This document shows, one piece after another, positions 37,004 through 45,718 of a DNA stretch of 64,000 bases (positions are counted from its first letter, which is position 1; each line of letters begins with the position of its first letter). This DNA is from Bacillota bacterium (lineage in GTDB: Bacteria > Bacillota > Clostridia > Christensenellales > CAG-314), in NCBI GenBank assembly GCA_023458375.1, contig JAEWZT010000003.1, positions 211,875 to 275,874 of the forward strand, in the 5' to 3' direction. A program made the position numbers and the translations under genes. The notes under the pieces were generated by a model. The model did not search any database. It had not been told where the DNA came from and saw only the letters and a list, made by a program, of their open reading frames with translations.

Positions 37004-38818
37004 TTACGACTCATCGTATTGAGAGTAATAGAGCCTGAAATATTCTCCCTGTTTTTCCATTAGCCGCTCGTGCGTGCCCTGTTCCACAATTTCGCCGTTT
37101 GACAAAACAAGTATTATGTCGGCGTTTTGAATGGTAGAAAGCCTGTGGGCAATGACAAAGCAAGTTTTGTTTTGCATAAGTTTAAGCATGGCGTCTTGAA
37201 TCCGTCGTTCCGTCTGCGTGTCAACATTGCTTGTCGCTTCGTCTAATATAAGCATTTGCGAATCTAAAAGCATGGCGCGCGCTATTGTCATAAGCTGCTT
37301 TTGCCCCTTAGAAATATTTACTCCGTTGTCGGTTAGCACCGTGTCGTAGCCGTTTGGCAGCGCCATAATGTAGTTGTGGATTTTTGCCGCCTTTGCCGCT
37401 TCCTGCACCTCTTCAAGCGTGGCACCCTCTTTTCCGTAGGCGATATTTTCGTAAACTGTGCCGTAAAAAAGCCAGGTATCTTGAAGCACCATTGTAAAGG
37501 AACGACGCAAGCTTGCGCGCGTAACATCTATTATGTCCTTGCCGTCAACGCTTATGCTGCCCCCGTCGGCGTCGTAAAAACGCATTAAAAGGTTGATAAT
37601 CGTAGTCTTGCCCGCTCCCGTAGGTCCCACTATCGCCACAACCGTGCCGGGCTTTGCCAGCAGGTTCATATCTTTAATTATTGTCTTGTCGGGTTCATAT
37701 CCGAAGCTCAAATCCTGTATGCTCACTTCCCCCCTAACCCTTTCAAGCGCCTCGGCGTCAGGCTTATCTTCCAGCTCGGGCTTTTGGTCAAGCAGGTTAA
37801 AAACGCGCTCTGCGGCGGCAAAGGCGGACTGCAACTCGCTTATAATGTTTGCAAGCTCGTTAATGGGACCGCTGAACTTGCGCGAATACTGCACAAAAGA
37901 GGAAATTATACCCAAAGATGTGATGGCGCCCGTCATAAACATTATTGACCCCACAATGCTTATCGCGGCAAAAGAAAAGTTGTTTACAAAATTAACGGCG
38001 GGACCCGTTACGCCGCTGTAATAGTCGGCGGTATAGTAGGCGTCAACAGCTTCGGTGTTTTTTACGTCAAACCTGTCAATCATTACTTCTTCACGCCCGT
38101 ATGCCTTTACGGTTTTTTGACCGCCCGTAATTTCCTCAATATAGCCGTTTAAGGCGCCCAGTTTTTCCGAACGCTTTCTGTAAAGCGGCCGCACCTTTTT
38201 GGACATATAGGTCGTAAAAAATGTAGAGGCGGGTATGGTTATGGCAAAAATCAGCACCAGTTGGGGCAGCAAAATAAGCATCATGACAAGAGAGCCTACA
38301 ATGGTAATAATGCTTGTAAGTATTTGAATGGCGTCACTGCTTAACGAAGTGTTAATAGTATCAATGTCGTAAGAAATAATGCTTATAATTTCACCCGTCT
38401 GTTTTTTGTCAAAAAAGCTTACGGGAAGGCTAGCCAGTTTGTTAAAGACGTCGCGGCGCATAGCGTAAACGACGCTGCGGCTAAGCTTTATCATTATTAC
38501 CGAAAGCAAATAGCTCATTATTGACGATGCAACAAACATGGCAAGCATTAAGGAAGTATAATAAATTACCTCATCAAAGTTGACGCTGCCTTTGCCTAGC
38601 TGTATCGCGTCAATGGCATAACGGGAAAGGTAGGGTCCTATCAATGACAGTCCGTTTCCAACTACCGTCAAAAAGAGCGCCGAAAAGAGTAGCCACTTGT
38701 AGCGGTAAAGATATTTCCACAAACGAACCAATATAGCCGCTTTTCTTTTTCTTGATACCGCGGGAGGCGGTGCGGAGGAAGTTTTTTCTTTTGCGGTCAA
38801 GTTTTTATCTTTTTTCAT
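37004..38818 (-). CDS. ABC exporter, half-transporter B (ATP-binding/permease)
   Basis: 604 aa: six-helix exporter membrane domain (~30-340), then a nucleotide-binding domain with Walker A GPTGAGKTTI near 405, Q-loop VLQDTW, signature NISKGQKQ (deviating from LSGGQ) and a normal Walker B plus catalytic Glu LILDEATSNVD. The deviant signature and the partner's missing Glu mean the two proteins form a heterodimer with one active and one degenerate ATP site, as in LmrCD/BmrCD-type multidrug exporters. Starts 9 bases after half A; both follow a MarR regulator. Confidence 0.9.
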   Translation of the reverse strand: MKKDKNLTAKEKTSSAPPPAVSRKRKAAILVRLWKYLYRYKWLLFSALFLTVVGNGLSLIGPYLSRYAIDAIQLGKGSVNFDEVIYYTSLMLAMFVASSIMSYLLSVIMIKLSRSVVYAMRRDVFNKLASLPVSFFDKKQTGEIISIISYDIDTINTSLSSDAIQILTSIITIVGSLVMMLILLPQLVLIFAITIPASTFFTTYMSKKVRPLYRKRSEKLGALNGYIEEITGGQKTVKAYGREEVMIDRFDVKNTEAVDAYYTADYYSGVTGPAVNFVNNFSFAAISIVGSIMFMTGAITSLGIISSFVQYSRKFSGPINELANIISELQSAFAAAERVFNLLDQKPELEDKPDAEALERVRGEVSIQDLSFGYEPDKTIIKDMNLLAKPGTVVAIVGPTGAGKTTIINLLMRFYDADGGSISVDGKDIIDVTRASLRRSFTMVLQDTWLFYGTVYENIAYGKEGATLEEVQEAAKAAKIHNYIMALPNGYDTVLTDNGVNISKGQKQLMTIARAMLLDSQMLILDEATSNVDTQTERRIQDAMLKLMQNKTCFVIAHRLSTIQNADIILVLSNGEIVEQGTHERLMEKQGEYFRLYYSQYDES

Positions 38819-38827
38819 ACCTTCTCC

Positions 38828-40534
38828 CTAAGCCAAAGTGCCCATTTGGGCGTCGTATATTTCGCGGTAAGCGGCGCAATTTTTTAGCAGCTCCTTATGC
38901 GTGCCGCTGTCAATTATTTTGCCTTCGTCAAGCATAAGTATTTTGTCGGCGTTTTTAATAGTGCTTACGCGCTGCGTGATAATAATTTTTGTGCAGCCGC
39001 CGTAATTGGCTTTAAGCGCTTTTCTTAGCGCTGCGTCCGTTAGATAGTCAAGCGCGCTTGAACTGTCGTCTAAAATAAGTATTTGGGGGTTTGCTGCAAG
39101 GGCGCGCGCAATCAACAGCCGCTGCTTTTGACCGCCGCTTAAATTTGCGCCCTTTACAGTAAGCTTGTGCAAAAAACCGCCCTCTTTTTGCGCTATAAAG
39201 CCCGCCTGCGCTGTTTTTGCCGCCTTTTCAACCGCTTCCGCGCCTAATCCCCGTCCGAAGTCTATATTTTCTTTAATGGTATCCGCCATAATAAAGTCGT
39301 TTTGAAACACCGCGCCGAACATGCTTCTAAGCTCAAATGCATCAATTGACTTTACGTTTGACCCGTCAAGCAGTATTTGACCCTCATCGGCGTCGTAAAA
39401 GCGCATTAAAAGATTGATAAGGGTAGATTTTCCGCTGCCAGTTGCGCCTATTATGCCAAGCGTCCCGCCCCGCGGCAGTTTAAAACTTATATCTTCTAAG
39501 TTGTTCTGAACTTTGTTATATGAAAAAGAAACTTTGCGAAACTCTATGTGGCAGCCGTTTTCTTCCTTTGGCAAATCTTCCGTTATCAGGTCGCCGGGGG
39601 AATTGAGGACTTCGCTTATTCTGTTTGCGCTGGCAGCTCCGCGCGAATACATTACAAAAAGGCGCGTTACCGTCATTAAGGCGTTTAAAATAATTGTAAA
39701 ATATGTTACGAAAGAGAGTATTTTGCCGGGAAGCATTATGCCCGCATTGACCCTGTATGCTCCCACAAGTATTACCAGCACCTGCCCCACGTTTAGTATT
39801 AAGTTCATTGTGGGGTTGCTTACCGCCATTAAGTTGCCCGCCTTTTGGTCTGCGCGCACAAGCTCTAAGTTGTTTTTGTCAAACTGACCCTTTTCGTATT
39901 CCGTCTTTGAAAGCGCTTTAATTACGCGGATACCTGCGGCGCTTTCCTGCACTTTGCGCACCATTTTGTCGGTGGCGGCTTGCGTTTTGGTATATAGCTT
40001 AACGCCTTTTTTGGAAATAAACATTATAATAAAGCCCAAAACAGGCATTGTGCCTATTAAAATGAGCGCCAATATAGGGTCTAAAACAAGCGTTAAGATG
40101 ATGCCGCCGATTAAAAGAATGGGAGCGCGCACCCCAAGCCGCTGCATGCGGTCTATCATTTGGTGGACGTAATAGGTGTCGCTTGTTAAGCGCGACATTA
40201 AAGAGGGGGAAGTGAACTTGTCCGTTTGCGCGCTTGACAGATAGGAAACTTTACAAAAAAGGTCGTGGCGCACTTTTTCCGTAATGTCGCGGGCGTTTCG
40301 CATTGCCATGCGGTTGGCAATTATATTAAAGCTTATTCCAATTCCCGCGCATGCAAGCATTACCCCGCCGTATAAAAATACAAGCATAAGGTTTTTAGTG
40401 GGCGCTACGTCGTCTATAATATAAGCGAGCAGCATAGGCAAAACTAAGTCAACGATTGTGCCAAAAAACTTGATAACTATTTGGAAGCTGATTTTAGGCA
40501 AGTGAGGTTTAATGTAAGTTAAAAGAGTTTTCAT
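38828..40534 (-). CDS. ABC exporter, half-transporter A (ATP-binding/permease)
   Basis: 568 aa: exporter transmembrane domain (~10-310) and nucleotide-binding domain with Walker A GATGSGKSTL near 362, Q-loop VFQNDF, canonical signature NLSGGQKQRL, but Walker B ends LILDDSSSALD, i.e. Asp in place of the catalytic Glu. It therefore contributes the good signature and the degenerate Walker B of a heterodimeric exporter with its downstream neighbour. Exports drugs or lipophilic compounds, substrate unknown. Regulated probably by the MarR protein 361 bases upstream. Confidence 0.9.
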   Translation of the reverse strand: MKTLLTYIKPHLPKISFQIVIKFFGTIVDLVLPMLLAYIIDDVAPTKNLMLVFLYGGVMLACAGIGISFNIIANRMAMRNARDITEKVRHDLFCKVSYLSSAQTDKFTSPSLMSRLTSDTYYVHQMIDRMQRLGVRAPILLIGGIILTLVLDPILALILIGTMPVLGFIIMFISKKGVKLYTKTQAATDKMVRKVQESAAGIRVIKALSKTEYEKGQFDKNNLELVRADQKAGNLMAVSNPTMNLILNVGQVLVILVGAYRVNAGIMLPGKILSFVTYFTIILNALMTVTRLFVMYSRGAASANRISEVLNSPGDLITEDLPKEENGCHIEFRKVSFSYNKVQNNLEDISFKLPRGGTLGIIGATGSGKSTLINLLMRFYDADEGQILLDGSNVKSIDAFELRSMFGAVFQNDFIMADTIKENIDFGRGLGAEAVEKAAKTAQAGFIAQKEGGFLHKLTVKGANLSGGQKQRLLIARALAANPQILILDDSSSALDYLTDAALRKALKANYGGCTKIIITQRVSTIKNADKILMLDEGKIIDSGTHKELLKNCAAYREIYDAQMGTLA

Positions 40535-40895
40535 TTATTGCCCTTTTTTATGCGGTGTTTCCGCTTATTTCTTATGTATTATGCGCCGCTAGCAGGAAAT
40601 GAGTTTACAGAATAGTAGCCGTGCGGTTAGCGGCACTGCCCCTCTTGAAAATTGTTTTTTCTATCGGCGTTTCTGTTAATAATCCGTATCGGAAGAGCCG
40701 AAAGGAACTAACAGCCGCGCAAGCTGTTTTAAGGGTGCGTTTTAAATCAAAGGGCGCGCAGTTTTCCGTCCGCCTTATATCCCTTACCAATTTCTCTTTA
40801 CTTTTGCTTACTCTTAGGGAAAACTGCATCTGTGTTTATATAAGAGGTGATTAAAAACGCTTTTTTGTTTTGTCAAACGCTTAGCCCGCATTTTT
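40535..40895. other. 361-base gap between marR and the ABC genes
   Basis: No convincing gene, promoter or terminator seen. The ABC genes may be transcribed from the marR promoter through this stretch or from a promoter I could not identify. Confidence 0.4.
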
Positions 40896-41342
40896 TTAAG
40901 TTTCTTCTTTTTCTAAGCTGCCGTCGGCGTAGCTTTTGGCGCGCGCGGCAATTTGAGCAAGCATTTGAGTGAGTTTTGCCGCTTCTTCCTCGGAAAATTC
41001 TCCCAAAAGATATTCGTTCCATTCCCTGAGCGCCTGCTTTATCTGCGGAAGTTCCTCCAAAGCCTTTTGCGAGGGAAAAACCTGAGTCATTCTCCTGTCG
41101 CTTTCGCATTCGCGCCTGATGACGTAGCCTAACTCTTCAAGGGAGGCAAGCTGGCGCGTTATATTGCTTTTGTTTTTATAAAGCTCTTGCGCAAGTTTGT
41201 CCTGCGTTATACCGGGCGCCGCGCAAATATAAAGGATATAAGTAATCTGATGCCCCGACAGACCGCTTTGGGCAAACTTGTCGCCGCGATATTTTATCGT
41301 GCAGCGCGCTATGATATTGACATATTTTGTAAGAGCGTTCAT
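40896..41342 (-). CDS. MarR-family transcriptional regulator
   Basis: 148 aa with a winged helix: ITYILYICAAPGITQDKLAQ, NKSNITRQLASLEELGYVIRR and the wing ECESDRRMTQVF. Binds DNA as a dimer and usually releases on ligand binding. It precedes the ABC exporter genes on the same strand, the standard layout for drug-responsive control. Its promoter carries a 20-base palindrome (41508-41527), a good candidate for its own operator. Confidence 0.9.
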   Translation of the reverse strand: MNALTKYVNIIARCTIKYRGDKFAQSGLSGHQITYILYICAAPGITQDKLAQELYKNKSNITRQLASLEELGYVIRRECESDRRMTQVFPSQKALEELPQIKQALREWNEYLLGEFSEEEAAKLTQMLAQIAARAKSYADGSLEKEET

Positions 41343-41480
41343 TGTTGTTACCGCCTTATGTAAGTTTCCCCATTAAAAATGCCCTAGACTGCGTAAAGTT
41401 TGCGTTTTTTAAAAATACAGTTTTGCTAAGCTTACCGAGTTTTGAAAACTTTTTCTATATTTGCGGGGAAAACAAAAATA

Positions 41481-41527
41481 GTTGCATACGCAACAATTAT
41501 TATATGCTTGACAAAAATAATTGTCAA
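41481..41527 (-). promoter_or_regulatory. Consensus promoter of marR with overlapping palindromic operator
   Basis: Minus strand: perfect -35 TTGACA (41522-41527), 17-base spacer, perfect -10 TATAAT (41499-41504). The palindrome TTGACAA-N6-TTGTCAA (41508-41527) covers the -35 and most of the spacer; a second one, GTTGC-ATAC-GCAAC (41481-41494), spans the predicted start near 41492. Both are well placed for autorepression by MarR (inference). Confidence 0.7.
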
Positions 41528-41594
41528 CGTTTTTACGCGCGGCTTTTTAGATATTTTTAACATCGTCCGCCTTGTTTGTGCTATACTAGCTTTA

Positions 41595-42134
41595 ATGATT
41601 TTTATGGAAAATAAAGAAAAAGATTTAGTTAAGTTTGAAAAATATGACCAAAGCGATGTCAGCGCCCTTTCTGCCCTAAGGCAAAAATGCTGGCAGGAAA
41701 CTTACGAGGGCATCTATCCTTTTCAAGATATTTTTAATTTTGACTATAACGCGCGTCAAAAAAAGTTTGCTCTTTATTTATACAAGGGCTATGAGCGCTA
41801 CAAAATCTTGTGCCGGCAAGCTACCATAGGATACTTAATTTTTTGTGTAAAAGACGATGACGCTGTAAAGGCGGCGCGCTTAAACTCACTGTACATTTTG
41901 CGCGCCTATCAAAAACAAGGTATAGGAAAAACCCCCTTGGGCATTTTGACTGATTTTTGTCTGTGTCAGGGAATAGACAAGATTTATATTGAATGCAATT
42001 ACCACAACAAAAACGCGCTAGCTTTTTATCAACGGATGGGCGGAAAAATCATAGCGCAAGATATAAACAACGGCTCAAAGCAGCAAGACCAAGTAAGCAT
42101 GGTTATATGTTGCGCGAAAAAGCCCCGCCCGTAA
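41595..42134 (+). CDS. GNAT-family N-acetyltransferase
   Basis: 179 aa. GNAT motif A is visible as SLYILRAYQKQGIGKTPLG (Q-x-x-G-I-G for acetyl-CoA), and motif B as NALAFYQRMGGKI near the end. Acetyl transfer to an unknown amine. Translation start: an extended -10 (TGCTATACT, 41579-41587) ends 7 bases before ATG 41595 and no ribosome-binding site is present, so the mRNA is probably leaderless; ATG 41604 is the alternative. The frame is open further upstream to 41442 but that part is hydrophobic noise across the promoter. Divergent from marR. Confidence 0.8.
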   Translation: MIFMENKEKDLVKFEKYDQSDVSALSALRQKCWQETYEGIYPFQDIFNFDYNARQKKFALYLYKGYERYKILCRQATIGYLIFCVKDDDAVKAARLNSLYILRAYQKQGIGKTPLGILTDFCLCQGIDKIYIECNYHNKNALAFYQRMGGKIIAQDINNGSKQQDQVSMVICCAKKPRP

Positions 42135-42242
42135 TTTGTTGACTTCACATCGCTTTTTTCAATTTTAATGCTTTTGAAGAACGAGCAGCAATGAATGGGG
42201 ACGTTTGCGCATTTAAACAAAAAAGCTTAAACCTTGCGGTTT

Positions 42243-42584
42243 TTAATCTTTCTCTTCCGCCTCTTTTGCCAGCTCTTGCCTATACGCTTTATAAGACAGC
42301 GCTACCGAAAGGACGATAAGCGCAATTAGCGCAACGCAAAGAGCAATCATATTAAAATACCCTTTGATAAAAAGCGAAGATATAATCAGCGCGATTCCCG
42401 TTATAACAAGCGCCAGCCCTCCCCATCTTTGCGATTTATTCCAAGTATTTTCATTATAAAGGCTCCATGACGTTCTTAGCCCCATTACTTTGTTTTTGGT
42501 CACTTTGGGAAGAAAATTACCCGTTACGGCAAAGAGCAGCCCAAGGGCTATATTGAGCAGTTTAAAAATATAGCCGTCAAGCAA
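42243..42584 (-). CDS. sdpI: SdpI-like protein, C-terminal part (frameshifted from N-terminal part)
   Basis: Carries the SdpI C-terminal signature GNFLPKVTKNKVMGLRTSW followed by NTWNKSQRWGG and two membrane helices. In the family this follows directly on the N-terminal half found in the overlapping upstream frame; here the frames differ by +1, joined at a run of six T near 42614 (coding-strand ATTTTTTG). The TTG at 42584 used as a start is internal to the protein. Reading FVFALADSDNLLLDG in this frame restores a continuous SdpI. Either a real frameshift, slippage at the T-run, or a sequencing error. Confidence 0.7.
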   Translation of the reverse strand: MLDGYIFKLLNIALGLLFAVTGNFLPKVTKNKVMGLRTSWSLYNENTWNKSQRWGGLALVITGIALIISSLFIKGYFNMIALCVALIALIVLSVALSYKAYRQELAKEAEEKD

Positions 42585-42918
42585 AAGATTGTCGGAATCG
42601 GCAAGAGCAAAAACAAAAAATCTCCATGCAAAGAAAAAGACCCATTGCGCAGCAACTTACAATGTGGGTTATTTTCTCGTTTGAAATCTCGTTTTTACGC
42701 GCAAACCTATTGGAAAAATAGAATAAAACGAGCCATAAAACTGTCGCGAAAAGCGGAAAAAGCAAGAAGAAATATTTGCTTCCTACGCTGTCGGCGTTTC
42801 CGTTAAAATCGTAATGCAAAACTACTTGCTGCGGCATAAAAGACAGCGCAACGCTTACCGCAACAAGCGTTAAACACAGCAAAATCAAGCTTATTTTAAA
42901 AGCTTTGCGGATTTTCAT
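42577..42918 (-). CDS. sdpI: SdpI-like protein, N-terminal DUF1648 part (frameshifted)
   Basis: Starts 1 base after sdpR (ATG 42918, GGAGG site). DUF1648-type opening: hydrophobic helix, then PQQVVLHYDFNGNADSVGSKY, then a second helix and more. The frame derails after MGLFLCMEIF at a T6 run and ends in a Cys/Arg-rich tail (CSCRFRQSFA) unlike SdpI. The whole gene would span 42243-42918, ~224 aa. SdpI proteins are membrane immunity/signalling proteins that bind SdpR-type repressors in Bacillus; the ArsR gene upstream supports this. Confidence 0.75.
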   Translation of the reverse strand: MKIRKAFKISLILLCLTLVAVSVALSFMPQQVVLHYDFNGNADSVGSKYFFLLFPLFATVLWLVLFYFSNRFARKNEISNEKITHIVSCCAMGLFLCMEIFCFCSCRFRQSFA

Positions 42919-43200
42919 TTATTTTCCTCCTTTTAAATTACTTATCCAAAGCAGTATTTCATCAAATACCGTCATGTCAAGCTGATAATATATAAAGTTT
43001 TTATATTTGTTCTCTCTTATCAAATTTGCACTTTTAAGTTTATTTAAGTGATAGGAAACAGTGGCTTGCGTTTCAGAAAAGTGTTTTGCTATATCGCCCG
43101 CCGTCATTTTGCCTTCCTTTAATAAGACTAAAATCTTTCTGCGCGTCGCGTCGGAAAGCGCCGAAAATACATTGTCATTAGCCATTTTGATTTGCTCCAA
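42919..43200 (-). CDS. sdpR: ArsR-family repressor, SdpR-like
   Basis: 93-aa winged helix (ALSDATRRKILVLLKEGKM, ETQATVSYHLNKLKSANLI). No metal-binding Cys pair, so not a metal sensor. Directly followed by the SdpI-like gene, the sdpRI arrangement in which a membrane protein relieves repression by sequestering the regulator. The promoter and a perfect palindrome lie just upstream. ATG 43200 has a GGAG site. Confidence 0.87.
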   Translation of the reverse strand: MEQIKMANDNVFSALSDATRRKILVLLKEGKMTAGDIAKHFSETQATVSYHLNKLKSANLIRENKYKNFIYYQLDMTVFDEILLWISNLKGGK

Positions 43201-43212
43201 ACATACAGTTAC

Positions 43213-43267
43213 ATTATAATATCTTTTATTGAAAAAAACAACTCTATTTAGATAACTTTCTAAATAG
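43213..43267 (-). promoter_or_regulatory. sdpRI promoter and palindromic operator
   Basis: Minus strand: -35 TTGTTT (43236-43241), 17-base spacer, -10 TATAAT (43213-43218). Immediately upstream sits a perfect palindrome CTATTTAGA-TAACTT-TCTAAATAG (43244-43267), a likely SdpR site by position and by the ATTTA-type half-sites common for ArsR proteins (inference). Confidence 0.65.
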
Positions 43268-43321
43268 TTTTTATCTTTAATTGAAAAGCGGGCAAAGGGA
43301 AAAAAGGCATAGCAAAGGAGC

Positions 43322-43356
43322 GAAAAAAGAGCAAGCGTTTTAGCTTGTTCTTTTTG
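43322..43356 (-). terminator. Terminator of the GltS-like gene
   Basis: AAAAAGAGCAAGC (43324-43336) pairs with GCTTGTTCTTTTT (43343-43355), one mismatch, loop of 6; T-runs on both strands. About 160 bases past the symporter stop. Confidence 0.7.
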
Positions 43357-43512
43357 ATTTATTGCTTATTTATTTAATTTAAATCTGTTCAAGGTTATTA
43401 TTAGTCCTTTTTAATTAACGGGCAAATATCCTATCATTTATTTTCATATAATCGGCATTTATTCTTTATCTTTTGCCCGCCTATAAAAAACCCTGCTTTA
43501 AGCGCTTGCTTT

Positions 43513-44994
43513 TTACGGGCTTGTGTTTTTGCCGCCAAGTTTTTTGAGGCGGAAGTTTTTAACGTCGTCGCGCCTAATAAGCAGGTAAAAAACAAAAAAC
43601 ATTACAATAAATATAGCCCCCCAAATGATAAGGTTGGTCCAGTTTTGAGGCGCGCTGCCCATTGCAAGCATTAGAGGAAAGCCCAGCGCCAATGACCAAA
43701 GCGCCTGAAAAACCATATTGTTGCAGGCGGGCGTCTTAAACTGAGGATCTATTTCACGAAGAAGAATAATTCCCGTGCTTGTGGTGCCCGCAAGCATTCC
43801 GTACATGGCGAGGAAAGACTCTTCCCAATAGGAGGGGTAAACCTTTTTGCATACATGCAGGCAGTAAACATAGGTTACGACCGCCCCCGCAACGCAAAGA
43901 GCCGCCAAAGGAACTATAAATTTTATAGAACTAAACACGGAAATGTTGATTGCGGCAACGGCGGCAACTACCATGTAGTCAAAGGCAAGTCCCGAGATTC
44001 TGTCAAGCATGTAGTTGTTTGTATATTTGCGTTTTATGACGCCCTTTTTATACATGGAGTTAATTATAAGTCTGCCCAGCGTGGCAAGCGCCATGCCGAA
44101 AATAAAGTGGAAGCCCCAAAGCAAAGGTTTTACGGTATTTACAAAAAAGTTCCCGCCTAAGTCGCATAAAGCGCTAAGCCCCCAAATCAAAGCGAAAGAA
44201 ATCGCGTAAAAAATAAAGACAAGCCCCACCTGAACGCTTGATTTGTCAAGCGATTCCGCCGCGGGTATTTCGTTTTCCGAAACGTAGGTTTCAAGCGTTT
44301 CCGTTTCAACGCTTTCTTCAATGCGCCGCATCGCCTTAGGATTTTTCTTTTTGCGCAGCACGTTTAAGAAGATAACGCCGCCCACGCTTGAAGAAACCAG
44401 CCCCATTGCGGCTACCGTAAGCCCGAAGGAGGTGCCGTTTTCAAAAGGCCCGAATATGCTGTAAAGGTTTGCGGCGGGGTCAAGGGATTGGTATTGTGAG
44501 TAAAGGTTTCCCCAACTGTATGCCTGCCCCGGTCCCTGACCGTATCCCATAGGCAGTATTAACCCCGAGGCGGGCCAGCTGTTTATTAAAAAATACAGCC
44601 CCACGGTAATTGCCAGCCCCAAAATGCCTTGAAGAACATAAGTGGATACCGTTATCAAAGACGCGTCAAAAATACCTTTTTGTATTTCTTTATTGTTTTC
44701 CTGCTTTTTTTCCTGTTTTAAGGACAAAGCCACAAATCCGATACCCAAGCCGTGGTAAGTGAGTATTTCAAAAATCTGAGGGGTAAACAAATCAGTTCCC
44801 GTTATTGCCTTATATATGCCTATTAGGGCTAGCAACAAAAAACCGCCCAATAGGGGAGCGGGAATCAGGGCGTGTCTAAGCGGCTTGATGAGCTTAATTA
44901 GCAAATTGGCGATTAAAAGAGCTGCCGAAAGAGCGGCGAGCACAATGACAAAATCCCAAATGCTATAATCCCAAAAGTTTATACCGGTTGTCAT
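43513..44994 (-). CDS. gltS: Sodium:glutamate symporter-like (GltS family) transporter
   Basis: 493-aa multi-pass membrane protein. The family's re-entrant, glycine-rich motif is seen as MGYGQGPGQAYSWGN near residue 155, with PAPLLGGFLLLALIG near 45 and a matching second half (LAMYGMLAGTTSTGI near 405). GltS proteins import glutamate with Na+. Longer than E. coli GltS (401 aa) because of an acidic cytoplasmic loop (~225-255). The substrate may differ in this branch. GGAGG site before ATG 44994; single gene with its own terminator. Confidence 0.82.
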   Translation of the reverse strand: MTTGINFWDYSIWDFVIVLAALSAALLIANLLIKLIKPLRHALIPAPLLGGFLLLALIGIYKAITGTDLFTPQIFEILTYHGLGIGFVALSLKQEKKQENNKEIQKGIFDASLITVSTYVLQGILGLAITVGLYFLINSWPASGLILPMGYGQGPGQAYSWGNLYSQYQSLDPAANLYSIFGPFENGTSFGLTVAAMGLVSSSVGGVIFLNVLRKKKNPKAMRRIEESVETETLETYVSENEIPAAESLDKSSVQVGLVFIFYAISFALIWGLSALCDLGGNFFVNTVKPLLWGFHFIFGMALATLGRLIINSMYKKGVIKRKYTNNYMLDRISGLAFDYMVVAAVAAINISVFSSIKFIVPLAALCVAGAVVTYVYCLHVCKKVYPSYWEESFLAMYGMLAGTTSTGIILLREIDPQFKTPACNNMVFQALWSLALGFPLMLAMGSAPQNWTNLIIWGAIFIVMFFVFYLLIRRDDVKNFRLKKLGGKNTSP

Positions 44995-45206
44995 TTTGAG
45001 TTCCTCCGTTTAATAAAATTGCATAAATTATACACAACTTTTAGCGCAAGGTAAACAGGTTTAGAAAAAATAGCTTCCCTTTTGCAAAAATTTCACACAA
45101 TCGGCAAGAAAAGGGCGGTTATTTAGAAAAATCACCTCTTTAATCACCTATTACAAAGCGGCTTAATATAAATGTAAGTATAAGGTAAGGGTTAAGGAGG
45201 GGGAAT

Positions 45207-45533
45207 TTGAGCGCGTTAGAGGGTATGTGGGACATAAATATATTTTCGCCTTGGGGGAAAATAAGCTGCGTGGGCGTTTTTAAGGCGGAAGGCAACGTCC
45301 TTAAAGGGGTTTTAAGATACGGCAACGGCAACCCCCTGCAAAACTACCAGATTTTAAAAGGCAAAGTTGAGGGTGACAATTTCGCCTTTGAGGTGGAGGC
45401 GGAGGCGTTTTTCACTTTGGCTACCTTTGAGGTGAGAGGAAAAGTTGACGATGACCAAAAAAATATGTCGGGGCTTGCGCGCGTTTTGGGCAATTACGTT
45501 GAGTTTTACGGAAAAAAGCGGGAAAATACTTAG
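45207..45533 (+). CDS. Small beta-rich hypothetical protein
   Basis: 108 aa from a TTG start with AAGGAGG ideally spaced. Predicted all-beta, lipocalin-like pattern (LEGMWDINIFSPWGKISCVG, alternating hydrophobic strands). I do not recognise a catalytic site; small proteins of this style accompany oxidoreductases in some anaerobes, but none is adjacent here. Followed after 45 bases by the mgtA leader promoter. Confidence 0.65.
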   Translation: MSALEGMWDINIFSPWGKISCVGVFKAEGNVLKGVLRYGNGNPLQNYQILKGKVEGDNFAFEVEAEAFFTLATFEVRGKVDDDQKNMSGLARVLGNYVEFYGKKRENT

Positions 45534-45578
45534 CGCCTAAAAAACGCTCGGTTAATATAAAAACTTAAAAATTAAAAG

Positions 45579-45607
45579 TTGACAAAAAATATTTTATAAC
45601 GTAAGAT
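45579..45607 (+). promoter_or_regulatory. Promoter of the mgtA leader
   Basis: -35 TTGACA (45579-45584), 17-base spacer, -10 TAAGAT (45602-45607). The predicted start (~45614) falls on the AGGAGG of the leader-peptide ribosome-binding site, so the transcript begins with it. Confidence 0.7.
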
Positions 45608-45625
45608 AATTTCAGGAGGACCTAT

Positions 45626-45697
45626 ATGGACGATTATCCCAGTAGATGCAGCCAATATTTTTCCGAGTTCTGCCGCTTTGCGGGAGGGTCCTTTTAA
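45626..45697 (+). CDS. Putative 23-aa mgtA leader peptide (MgtL-like)
   Basis: ATG preceded by AGGAGG at 45614-45619; encodes MDDYPSRCSQYF then SEFCRFAGGSF and stops 22 bases before a perfect terminator. The acidic-acidic-Pro start (M-D-D-Y-P) recalls enterobacterial MgtL (M-E-P-D-P), where ribosomes fall off early in low Mg2+. Codons 12-14 contain TTCCGAG (45661-45667), complementary to CTCGGAA in the terminator's 5' side, so ribosome position can decide termination. The ORF's last codons (GGTCCTTTT) can also pair with its own ribosome-binding site AGGAGGACC. Confidence 0.6.
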   Translation: MDDYPSRCSQYFSEFCRFAGGSF

Positions 45698-45718
45698 TTT
45701 TGCCTTTTAACAAAGTTG

